A DNA stretch of 64,000 nucleotides from Brachypodium distachyon (taxonomy: Eukaryota; Streptophyta; Magnoliopsida; Poales; Poaceae): positions 31,613,008 through 31,677,007 of the forward strand of contig NC_016133.3 of assembly GCF_000005505.3 (NCBI RefSeq), written 5' to 3'. The position numbers were made by a program, and so were the translations under genes. The notes beneath the pieces were generated by a model. That model saw only the letters and a list, made by a program, of their open reading frames with translations. It was not told the DNA's origin and ran no database searches. Below are positions 1-8,796 of the stretch, one piece after another (the first letter of the stretch is position 1; each line of letters begins with the position of its first letter).

Positions 1-539
1 TCAATAACCCTCTGGAGTTGGTGTATTGATTGCTAAGGCGCTGTCTTCTAGGCCGTAGTCGAATCGTCAACGTCACTTTCTACCCAAATCGAGAGTTATC
101 AATCTCATCGAAAGATCGGGCCACCCCGACCAACATCATCAATCAAGTTCAGCTTGAAGGAGAAGGAGAAGTAGCAGAGACAGAAAAAACAAAAAGGAAA
201 ACAACCTAGTCTTCGAGGAACCTGTGGATTGTCTGTCAACCTTCAGATTTGGTTTCACTTATCTAGATACACACCATCCCCCCAACCCCTCCCCTATTTA
301 TTCTTTTGATCTGAAGAACATAAAACAATAGAAAAAAAGCAGAGAAGAGGCATGGAAAAACAGATATTTTAACTATCCTAAGCCCAGACATTGTTTGTGC
401 CGCTACTGCAGGCAGTGTCTGGACCTTAGGACAAAAATGCTTCTCCAACAGTTCTACATGCTAGTCTGACAAACTAAATGGCACTTTCAGCAAAGTGTGA
501 GGCACAAAAAAGCTGAATCTGAGAAAGAACTAGTGAAAA
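1..539. other. Unassigned flank left of the copia element
   Basis: No protein family was recognised. Read on the minus strand, a pyrimidine-rich run at about 154-180 ends in AG (153-154) and could be a 3' splice site. The frame after it stays open for only about 15 codons. It could be the terminal exon of a minus-strand gene whose other parts lie at 6.7-7.6 kb, on the far side of the retrotransposon, but this is speculation. The last bases, gaaaa at 535-539, form the left target-site duplication of the copia insertion. Confidence 0.15.
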
Positions 540-691
540 TGTTGTAGGGGCCTAGTTGCAGGATAGAAAAGAAAGGAAGACTGAAATGTAAATGTAAAGT
601 GTTTATGCTGGACTGAGATTGAATGAATCAGAGTGAGAGAGTTTCCAGAAATTTCTTGCCCCCTCTCCTGTCTCAGGTAGAAGAAACAACA
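540..691 (+). repeat. 5' LTR of the copia element
   Basis: 152 bp, beginning TGTTGTAGGGG and ending AACAACA, immediately before the primer-binding site. It pairs with 6238-6389. This is short for a copia LTR. No TATA box stands out. Confidence 0.93.
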
Positions 692-704
692 TGGTATCAG
701 AGCC
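692..704 (+). promoter_or_regulatory. Primer-binding site (initiator tRNA-Met)
   Basis: TGGTATCAGAGCC directly abuts the 5' LTR. This is the standard plant copia sequence complementary to the 3' end of initiator methionyl-tRNA, where minus-strand DNA synthesis starts. Confidence 0.93.
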
Positions 705-1197
705 TCTCAAAGAATCGGCCCGGCGACTAGCTGGTTGATGGCACTGGGTGGTAGAGGAGTCGTGGTGCTGTTGGGGAGAAGAAAGTGGAGGAGTCAGGGG
801 CTGGAGTTGCTGCAGGTCGAGTTGATTTGGGAGTGGGGCGCTAGGTGTGCCTGTGGTGATTGGTGGCGTGCTGGGTGTGGTATTGACCAGATCGGGGAGT
901 GTGGCAGTGATTCCATTACTCCTGTTGGAATCTAGGAATTGAGGAAGCTGGAGGTAGTGAATCAGCTGGAGGTGTGCTGAGGAAGCCGGAGGCAAGGCGC
1001 AAGGGCTGAGGTCTGTAGCAAGCAGGCGGCGGAGGAACTGTGAGCAGCAAGGGCTGAATTAGCGTCCAGGTTTGGCCTCTGTTCTCCTTAGCATCCAGCC
1101 ATTTAGAAGATAAAAGTGAGTCTGTAGTCTGCTATTCCTTGTGTCGTGGAGCAGAGGATAGGAGGTGTGTTGGTGACGGAGCTTTCTTGTGGACTTA

Positions 1198-2410
1198 GGC
1201 TATGTTTGGTTCTAGAGTGGGGTGGAATGGAATGGAACCATTCCATTTCGTTCCGTTCCATTCCATTCCATTCTACTGGGTTCCAATGTTTGGTTGAGTA
1301 AATGGAATGACTGTGAATTTTGTTTGGTTGAGGAGATGGAATGAAATGGAATGGTTTCATTTTGTGTATTGTTGGGAAGATGGAATGAGATTGGATGGAC
1401 GCAATCATCACCGGTTAGGTTACTATTGTAAACTGTGTGCATGAGAATAGCTATTTACATGTTTTGTACAATAATAAAAAATTCGACAGCACTCCTTTTG
1501 TATTTGCCACATCAACAATTTTCATAAGAATACATCAAACATAATATGCAAGTAGGTAGACCTTCCTAGGCAGCATTCCATTTGATCATGTCCATGCATC
1601 AAATACAAAAGGTATTCAACAATTGAAGAACAGAGCGTCAAGCACAACGCACATCAAAACGCATCTGTTGGCCATGGTGAACACACGCATGGAAAAGGTT
1701 ACAGTTCCAGTGGGCAAAGTACTGCTTCCTATTTAGTCCCTGCCGCCGGCCTGCTGTTCCTTTCTCTCTCCCCTGCTCACTGAAGCCCACTGCTCATGGT
1801 TCTGCCTCTTTGCGCCGCCAATTCCGCTAGCCAGGCCGACGGTCCTGCTGAGACGAGGTGGTGGCGCCGAGCTGGAGGTCGCGACTTGCGACGCGGACGT
1901 CAGGGCAGCCCGCGGCCGGACGTGTGCGCCTCTGCATACCGCGCTGCCGGTGGATCCCATGGACGCACTGCCGGCCTAACTTGCCAAGCCCGCCGCTGGC
2001 CCCCTACCTAGGTCGTGACATAGAGCTCATGGCCCGTCCGTCCGCCGCCAGCCCCAAGATCTAGCCGGATGGGGTCAGGTGGTGGGGAGTTGCCGGGATT
2101 TGTTGGGGATGAAAGTAGGGCAGCCGGCCGCCATGGCTATGGGACGAGAAGAATGACCCGGCGGTGGGGGTAGACGAGAGAGAGAGAGAGAGAGAGAGAG
2201 AATCGCGGGTTGCCAACAAGAGGTGGAACCGGACGGTTCCTACTTTTTTGCGTTACCGGATGGTTCCGCATATCAAGGGAATATTCCCTCTAGAGAAACC
2301 ATTTGGTTCCATTCTATTTTTCTGTGTTCTCTCAACCAAACACAAGAACCACCTTAAAAAGTAGAACGGTTCCACTACATTCTACTTCGTTCTATCAACC
2401 AAACACAACC
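1198..2410. mobile_element. Nested PIF/Harbinger (Tourist-like) non-autonomous element
   Basis: A 1213-bp insertion inside the 5' part of the copia internal region. The inverted ends are GGCTATGTTTGGTT on the left and, as reverse complement, GGTTGTGTTTGGTT on the right. They are flanked by TTA at 1195-1197 and 2411-2413, the three-base target duplication typical of PIF/Harbinger. Subterminal regions carry several degenerate repeats of the ggaatggaa / ttccattcc type on both sides. A GA microsatellite lies at about 2174-2201. No transposase was recognised, so it is probably a deletion derivative moved in trans. It is younger than the copia element. Confidence 0.82.
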
Positions 2411-2413
2411 TTA

Positions 2414-5400
2414 GTGCTTGTGGTGGTACACAATTGCTTGACATTGGAGGCTGCTGCTTGGTGGGAAAAATGGAGAGAAATCACCATGCTTTGTTTGGTA
2501 ACCAAGGGAATAACCCAAAGACAAGAGGTAGAACTACACCAGGCAATGGACTGGACAGAGAGAGATGTGGTGTTAGTACAAAGAAATTTTGACAGCGAGA
2601 TGGGGATTGGTTGTGTCCAAATTCAGACTGTCGAAATATAAACTTTGCATGTCGTGGTGTGTATAATTGCTGTGGAGTTGCACGTCCTGTTGGTGCTAGT
2701 GGAACAAGGGCTGCTGTGGGCGGAGGATCTCAGACTATTATTGTTGAGATGACTGCTGATGAGTTTCAGAAATGGTACGAGTTCAACGGTATGAAGCAAG
2801 GCAATAAAGAATATTATGAGGCAACAACTGTCTTTGCAAATAATTGTGGTAATATCTCAACTCCTGGTGAATTTAGTTGCAACGGTGCATCATGGCTGAT
2901 TGATTCTGGAGCGTCTCGGCACATGGCTAGTTCATTTGAAGACTTCATGAGATATAGGCCCGTGTCAAAGGGAGAAAGTGTTAAACTTGCTGATGGATCA
3001 AAACAACATGTTATCGGTTCAGGAACAATTGTGTGCAGCCCTGATATATCTCTGCCATCAGTGCTGCATGTTCCCTCGTTCCCAATTAATCTCTTGTCCA
3101 TTAGTTGCATCACCAATGAGCTTAATTGTGCTGCCATATTTCTTCCAACTAGATGTATATTTCTGGAACTTGGGAGTGGAAGAAGATTAGGGACAGGGAG
3201 TATGCACGATGGCCTGTATTACCTGGACAAGGAAGTATCGCCCTTGGTTGCAGCTGTTCTATCTCCTTCACCATTGGAAGAGCTTCTACTACAACATCGC
3301 AGGTTAGGGCATCCATCATTTGTTGTGTTGGGCCAGCTCTATCCTGACCTCTAATAAAGTTAAGAAGGAAAACTTGGTATGTGATGCATGTCAATTCGGA
3401 AAACAAACTAGGAGCTCCTATGTATCGTCTGATAACCGGAGTGACACACCACTTGAAGTTATTCATTCTGATGTCTGGGGTCCCATTGGAGTTTCAGCTC
3501 TAAACGGTTACCGCTCATTTGTTACCTTCATTTACTGTTGCACTAGAGTTACTTGGGTTTATGTGTTGAGGAACAAGGATGATGTGTTCGAATGCTTTGT
3601 TGATTTTCATAATATGATCAAGACACAATATAATGCGTGCATGAAATATTCCGTACTGACAATGGGACGGAGTATGTGAACAAGGAATTTGATAAGTACT
3701 TGTCTAGTTTTGGAATTATTCATCAAACAACTTGTCCAGGTACTTCTGAACAGAATGGTTTGGCAGAAAGGAAGAACAGACATCTACTGGAAGTCACTCG
3801 TTGCATAATGACAGCAATGAATGTTCCAAAAATTTTGTGGGTGAGGCTGTAATGACAGCAGCTTACTTGATAAATAGAATGCCATCTAGAGTGCTTGGAT
3901 ATAAGACACCAATTGAGTGTCTAACTGGTGAGACAACATACGTTGTTCCACCTAAGGTTTTTGGGTGTGTGTGCTTTGTGAAGGACTATAAACCATCTGT
4001 TTGCAAGCTCGATCCAAGGGCATTAAAGTGTGCTTTTGTGGGTTATTCCAGTAAACATAAGGGGTATAAGTGTTGGTGTCCTTCTGAAAGGAGAATGTTT
4101 GTGAGTGCAGATGTGGTATTCAGGGAGCATGTACCATTTTATGGTGAACCAACAGATTTAAGTGATGTTTTCCCTGATTTGGAGTTTAATGAAGTCTCGG
4201 GTGAAGATTGTGACATAGAGGAAAATGGTACAACATCACAAGAGATGATAATCGGGGTAATTCCAGCAGAAACAACACAAAAACAAAGACAGGGGGAGCA
4301 GCAGAACGAATCATCAAATGAGGCAGTCAGATGGCCAAAACCAAATGAAGAAAAGGAGGTATGGGTATATGCACGAAGACGATGCGCTGGGGAGCAGACG
4401 CAGGTAGTCGAATCTGAAGCTGAGACACATGGACAGCATGAGGAACAACAGGTTGACCAACAATATAATACTCAAGGTCAAACTGATGATACTACATTGT
4501 CTTCAGATAGTATTATTGTTTCTCCGCAGTATGATGACCTTGACGTGCCTATAGCTCATAGAAAGCAACCACGCCCTAATGTCGGAAAGTTGCCCTTCAA
4601 ACTAGATCCTTATGATGTCTCTAACTATGTAACTTATGACAATGTTGGTTCATCATATGGGGCCTTTATCGCAGCATTGGACTCTGCAGGACCACTGCCA
4701 CGGGATTGGCAAGAGGCGAAATTGAACCCGAAGTGGAGGGCAGCAATGCTAGAGGAGATGGATGCTCTTGACAAGAATAATACATGGGTAATTACTTCAC
4801 TTCCTGCTAATAAGAAGGTAGTTGGCTGCAAATGGGTTTTCACCCTTAAGCAAACACCAGAAGGGAAAGTTGAGAGAAATAAGGCGAGACTTGTGGCAAA
4901 AGGTTATAGCCGGACCTATGGGGTGGATTATGATGAAACCTTTGCCCCGGTTGCAAAGATGAGCACCATCAGAACTCTAATTTCAGTGGCAGCAAATAGA
5001 AAGTGGAAGTTATTTTAGCTAGATGTGAAGAATGCATTTCTTCATGGAGATCTGCAAGAAGAAGTATATATGGAAAATCCACCGGGGTTTGGTGCGCCTG
5101 AGACAGAGGGTAAAGTGTGCAGATTGAAGAAATCACTTTATGGACTTAAACAGTCGCCAAGGGCATGGTTTGGGAGGTTTCGCAAAGAAGTCTGCTCTTT
5201 GGGTTTTCAACAAAGCAATGCTGACCATACCCTCTTCTTTAAGCATCATCAAGGTAAAATTGTCATTTTAGTAGTATATGTGGATGACATTGTGATTACA
5301 GGGAATGATGATGAGGAGATTAGAAACTTGAAGAAAATGCTAACAAAGTCTTTTGAGGTCAAGGATCTTGGCTTTCTTCACTTCTTCTTGGGAATTGAAG

Positions 5401-6230
5401 TAGCTTATGGAGCTCAAGGTATCTATCTCACTCAAAGAAAATATTTACTCGACCTTCTTACTGAAATTGGGATGCTTGGAAGTAAACCTGCTGCCACGCC
5501 AATTGAGCTAAACCTGCGTGTCACAGCAGATTTAGGTGAACCTGTTGATAGGGGGAGATATCAGAGACTTGTGGGACGTTTAATCTATCTATCCCACACT
5601 AGACCTGACATTGCATATGCTGTGAGCCTGGTGAGTAGATATATGCATGATCCTCGATCAAGTCACCTAGATGCTTTAAATAGAATTCTGCGATATCTCA
5701 AGGGTTGTCTTGGAAAAGGAATTCTCTTCTCCAATCATGGGCATCTAGAAGTAGAAGGATATACAGATGCTGATTGGGCCGGATGCTTGGATGAAAGGAG
5801 ATCCATGTCTGGTTACTGCACCTTTGTCGGTGGAAATCTAGTTAGTTGGAGGAGTAAGAAACAAAGTGTTGTTGTAAGGTCCACGGCAGAGGCAGAGCTA
5901 CGGTCCATGGCTTTAGGGTTGTGTGAGTTACTACGGCTTCGAATATTATTAACTGAACTGCGGTTATTCAGAGGAGGATCACTTAGACTCTACTGTGATA
6001 ATCAAGCCACAATCAATATTGTGAACAACCCAGTTCAGCATGATAGAACAAAACATATTGAAATTGACAGACATTTCATTAAGGAGAAACTCGATGAGGG
6101 AGAGCTCCAAGTAGGATTTGTCAAAACTGGAGATCAACTTGCTGATTTGTTAACGAAGGGTGTGAGTGTTGTATCCTTTTCAAAGTTATGTGACAAGATG
6201 GGGCTCTTAAATATTTTCGTCCCATCTTGA
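2414..6230 (+). pseudogene. Copia gag-pol remnant (zinc finger, PR, IN, RT, RNase H)
   Basis: Domains in order: a RanBP2-like zinc finger at about 2599-2690; aspartic protease with DSGA near 2905; the integrase zinc-binding and core region from about 3270, with HSDVWGP, TDNGTE and EQNGLAERKNR; reverse transcriptase from about 4730, with YGLKQSPRAW and the catalytic YVDD near 5280; and RNase H with TDADWAG and the STAEAE motif, ending at 6228-6230. Breaks: stop TGA at 2590-2592, frameshifts near 3340, 3650 and 3830, and stop TAG at 5016-5018. Both stops are explicable as C-to-T changes of CGA and CAG. The open stretches remain long and the family motifs intact, so decay is moderate. No functional polyprotein can be made. 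Confidence 0.9.
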
Positions 6231-6237
6231 GGGGGGG
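6229..6237 (+). promoter_or_regulatory. Polypurine tract of the copia element
   Basis: GAGGGGGGG immediately precedes the 3' LTR, in the position of the plus-strand primer for reverse transcription. Confidence 0.88.
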
Positions 6238-6389
6238 TGTTGTAGGGGCCTAGTTGCAGGATAAAAAAGAAAGGAGGACTGAAATGTAAATGTAAAGTGT
6301 ATATGCTGGACTGAGATGGAATGAATCAGAATGAAAGAGCTTTCAGAAATTTCTTGCCCCCTCTCCTGTCTCAGGTAGAAGAAACAACA
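6238..6389 (+). repeat. 3' LTR of the copia element
   Basis: 152 bp with the same ends as 540-691. Eight substitutions were counted between the two copies, and no indels. Confidence 0.93.
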
Positions 6390-6654
6390 AAAAACAATTA
6401 ATCTGAATGGTATTAAAAATATGAACAAAAAAGGACCACTCCTCTCAGCCTTCTCAGCAAATAGCATGTTCACATGGAAGTTTCCAGAAATTTCTTGCCC
6501 CCTCTCCTGTCTCAGGTAGAAGAAACAACAGAAAACAATTAACATGAATGGTATTAAAAATATGAAAAAAAAGGACCAGAACTGACTTCTTCTTGTCGAT
6601 GTCTGCGATATCACTCCTCCCAGCCTTTTCAGCAAATAGTCTGTTCACATGGAA
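6340..6654. repeat. Tandem duplication of the LTR/host junction
   Basis: The last ~50 bp of the 3' LTR plus about 90 bp of flank (6340-6480) is repeated directly as 6481-6654. The second copy has about 34 extra bases near 6581-6615. Both copies contain the LTR tail, an acaatta-gaatggtattaaa flank and a shared end, ttcacatggaag. The second copy keeps gaaaa after the LTR end (matching the left target duplication) and the tttccag variant of the 5' LTR. The first copy shows aaaaa and tttcag. Confidence 0.85.
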
Positions 6655-6691
6655 GTTTTTTGAATGACCGCATCATACAAAAGGAAGCAAA

Positions 6692-6912
6692 CTAAAATGA
6701 GCCATCTCTCCTTTTTGAACAAAAAGAGAATAATCTTGTAACAAATCTATCAGGATACTTCTCTTTGATGTGTTTGGCCTCAGCCTGCCACCTTTCTGTA
6801 ACACATAGCACAAACAATGCTCCATTGACCCCGGAGATGTTAGAGGGCTCCGCGGAGTCAACACTTGTTGCCGCGGTGACCTTTTTCCTGTTTTTCCTTT
6901 AGCTTGTAATTA
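6692..6912 (-). other. Unrecognised exon-like reading frame
   Basis: Read on the minus strand, about 73 codons stay open from an AG at about 6913 to a stop at 6692-6694. The peptide is mixed in composition, with a hydrophobic stretch GALFVLCVTERW followed by a charged stretch AEAKHIKEKYPDRF, and looks like genuine protein rather than chance. I cannot name a family. It lies downstream, on the same strand, of the possible first exon at 7163-7553. It may be an internal or terminal exon of that gene, or a fragment stranded by the copia insertion. Confidence 0.3.
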
Positions 6913-7162
6913 TGAACTTCTGTTCTAATTGAATGGCAATCGACTGACTTTTCTTAAAAAAAAATTGCACAAATAATCACAAGAAGAAAACAAATGCAGA
7001 ACTGCGATACCAACTGACCCGCGAAACAATCTCTGCCCAAGCAGTGACACCAGCGCATCCACGGGCGGAGCGCCACCCGAATAGACGGACCTGGCCAGGC
7101 GCCACCACCGGCAGCCCACAACCAAAACCACTACAGCGCGGTACAGCCACACGTACAAACGA

Positions 7163-7553
7163 TTAGCCACGAGAGCACACCGAGCTCAACTGGAAAACAA
7201 AGGGGACGAGAGCCACGAACGCAGTACCTTGGGCCAGCCGAACGCAGCCACACCCAGACCGCAAATCCAACGGAAACGAAGATGCGCCCTCCTCCAGCGC
7301 ACCTCGGCGCTGTTCTCGCAGCAGCGGCAGCCGTTGAGAGCTCTTGTTTTTTGATGACGCGGCGAGGCGGATGACGGGAGGCCGAAACGGCACGCCACGG
7401 CGCGCAGGGACCCTGTGGGCCAGCCGGAACAGCGCCTCGCGGAGCTTGTGGTCGGCCGGCAATGCGAGCGAGGACGAGGAGCAGAGGAGCAGAGGGTGGT
7501 TGTCGGGTCGGCGCGAGGGAGTGGACGAGGTGGAAGATTGCGGGCCTGGACAT
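7163..7553 (-). other. Possible first exon of a minus-strand gene
   Basis: GC-rich sequence downstream, on the minus strand, of a TATA motif at about 7672-7680. The first ATG after it (7553-7551) opens MSRPAIFHLVHSL. After some 20 codons the third-position GC bias moves to another frame, the one containing ADHKLREALFRLAHRV. That suggests a frameshift or a wrong start. A possible donor (AAG|GTACTG) lies near 7228. No family was recognised. It may be a decayed gene or an untranslated leader. Confidence 0.22.
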
Positions 7554-7669
7554 GCGGGAGGCGTCGTGCCGGGCGGAGTCCGGGAGGGAGGAGAAGAGGC
7601 GGAGTAACAATCGCGCCACCGGTCTCCGAATCCTATCGGGAGTCGGGACGACCCAACGCGGCAGGGTCT

Positions 7670-7769
7670 CTTTATATATAGGCAAAGCATATCACGCACG
7701 GGCTCCTCCCATCCCAATATCCCATCCCATCCCATCCCATCTCGATCGATCATCTCCAACAAACAACAA
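7670..7769. promoter_or_regulatory. TATA-containing, possibly bidirectional promoter and RING leader
   Basis: TTTATATATAGG at 7671-7682 reads as a TATA box on both strands. On the plus strand it lies about 90 bp before the RING gene ATG. On the minus strand CTATATATAAAG lies about 120 bp before the first ATG of the unassigned minus-strand exon. The plus leader contains repeated ATCCC pentamers (7708-7740) and ends in a C/A-rich tract before ATGGCGGCG. Confidence 0.55.
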
Positions 7770-8525
7770 ATGGCGGCGGGATCGCAGGAGCACGAGTCGC
7801 CTTACATGACCCGTGCGGTCTCCAGGATGACGAATTTCGTGCTCACAGAGGCCCCGGAAGCGCCGTGGACACGCGATTTGCTCGCGGTGCGCATCAGGTA
7901 CGACGCGTCCATCTGCTGCGAGTGCCACTTCACGGGAGGAAGATTCCAGCCAGCTTCCCTGGCCGAGGAGAAGGAAGTCGTGGACTTATTCGAGGGCGAG
8001 GCCCTCCGGAGCGAGGCCGCCTGCCGCGCCGCCGTCCGCCGGGTGCTGAGTGGGCTGTCCGAACTCGCGGAGTACTATGGCTACCGTGACGCTGACGGCG
8101 GAGACGCCTTCGTGCCCCCCGGCCTCGTTGACCAAATCCTCGCTGCCGCTGCTGATATTGCCGCCTACGACGACGCTCCCCCGAGCATCAGCTACCTCTG
8201 CGACGTCTCGATGACAGTGGACGTGACGAACGTGTACAGCGAGGCCAAGGCTCTGTTGCTGTCGTGCAGCCGAGCCGCAGGAGGACCCGGACGCCGTGAT
8301 GTTGGCGAGGAGCTGTGCCCAATTTGCATGGAGGAGCTAGGGGCGGACGATGTCACGAGTTTGCCTGGATGCAACCACCCGTTCCACACAGGGTGCATCC
8401 TCGAGTGGTTCCACATGGCGCCCACCTGCCCGTGCTGCCGCGGTGACATGATGTGTTATCTCCCTCACGATTATCGTGGATCCGATGAGTGGGAGCCCTG
8501 GGTCTCCCGAGGGGCGGCAGTATAG
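7770..8525 (+). CDS. RING-H2 finger protein, probable E3 ubiquitin ligase
   Basis: An intronless gene for 251 residues. The C-terminal RING-H2 finger is complete with canonical spacing: C183, C186, C201, H203, H206, C209, C220 and C223, containing CPICMEEL and the W213 that usually helps bind the E2 enzyme. It is therefore expected to pass ubiquitin from an E2 to an unknown substrate. Upstream of the RING (residues 1-180) is an acidic, mostly helical region with no named domain and a Cys pair near residues 49-51 (CCEC). No signal peptide or membrane segment is visible, so it is probably cytosolic or nuclear. Intronless RING-H2 genes of this size are common in grasses. The start is the first ATG after a C/A-rich leader. 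The substrate is unknown. Confidence 0.85.
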   Translation: MAAGSQEHESPYMTRAVSRMTNFVLTEAPEAPWTRDLLAVRIRYDASICCECHFTGGRFQPASLAEEKEVVDLFEGEALRSEAACRAAVRRVLSGLSELAEYYGYRDADGGDAFVPPGLVDQILAAAADIAAYDDAPPSISYLCDVSMTVDVTNVYSEAKALLLSCSRAAGGPGRRDVGEELCPICMEELGADDVTSLPGCNHPFHTGCILEWFHMAPTCPCCRGDMMCYLPHDYRGSDEWEPWVSRGAAV

Positions 8526-8583
8526 GATTTGATTTCAATTTTTGCATGCATCTATCTGTAACCTAGTGCGGTCAAGCACAATA

Positions 8584-8794
8584 CTCCATCCATTTCACAA
8601 AGAATGGCACGCACGCATTTCAAGATTTTGCTTTGACCGGCAATTAGACTAATGATTTGACGTTTATGTGTTACAAAAATTATATCATTGGATTCGTATT
8701 TCAAAAACATATAATCTACATACAATTGGTCTAATCATTGATCAAAGTTCGACCTCGAAAAGTGTGGACGCCATTCTTTGTGAAATGGAGGGAG
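8584..8794. mobile_element. Stowaway MITE
   Basis: 211 bp with long inverted ends: left CTCCATCCATTTCACAAAG, right the complement of CTCCCTCCATTTCACAAAG. TA is duplicated at 8582-8583 and 8795-8796. It is a non-autonomous Tc1/mariner element and lies just after the RING gene, probably in or beyond its 3' untranslated region. Confidence 0.88.
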
Positions 8795-8796
8795 TA

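Larger units (their letters stand above)
540..6389 (+). mobile_element. Ty1-copia LTR retrotransposon, defective
   Basis: A complete but inactive copia element. Two 152-bp LTRs start with TG and end with CA. A primer-binding site complementary to initiator tRNA-Met follows the 5' LTR directly, and a G-rich polypurine tract precedes the 3' LTR. The domain order is zinc finger, protease, integrase, reverse transcriptase, RNase H, as in copia. The LTRs differ at 8 of 152 aligned positions by my count, which suggests an insertion of the order of two million years old at commonly used grass rates (an inference). The element is broken by two stop codons, three frameshifts and a nested 1.2-kb Harbinger insertion. 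The left flank gaaaa matches the bases after the LTR end in the second copy of the duplicated right junction. I could not find the usual N-terminal gag (UBN2-like) region. Confidence 0.93.

Noticed and set aside
603..995. A 130-codon minus-strand frame over the 5' LTR and leader
   Set aside because: It runs through an LTR end and the primer site and is Pro/Thr/Gln-rich low complexity. Best explained as chance opposite the copia leader.
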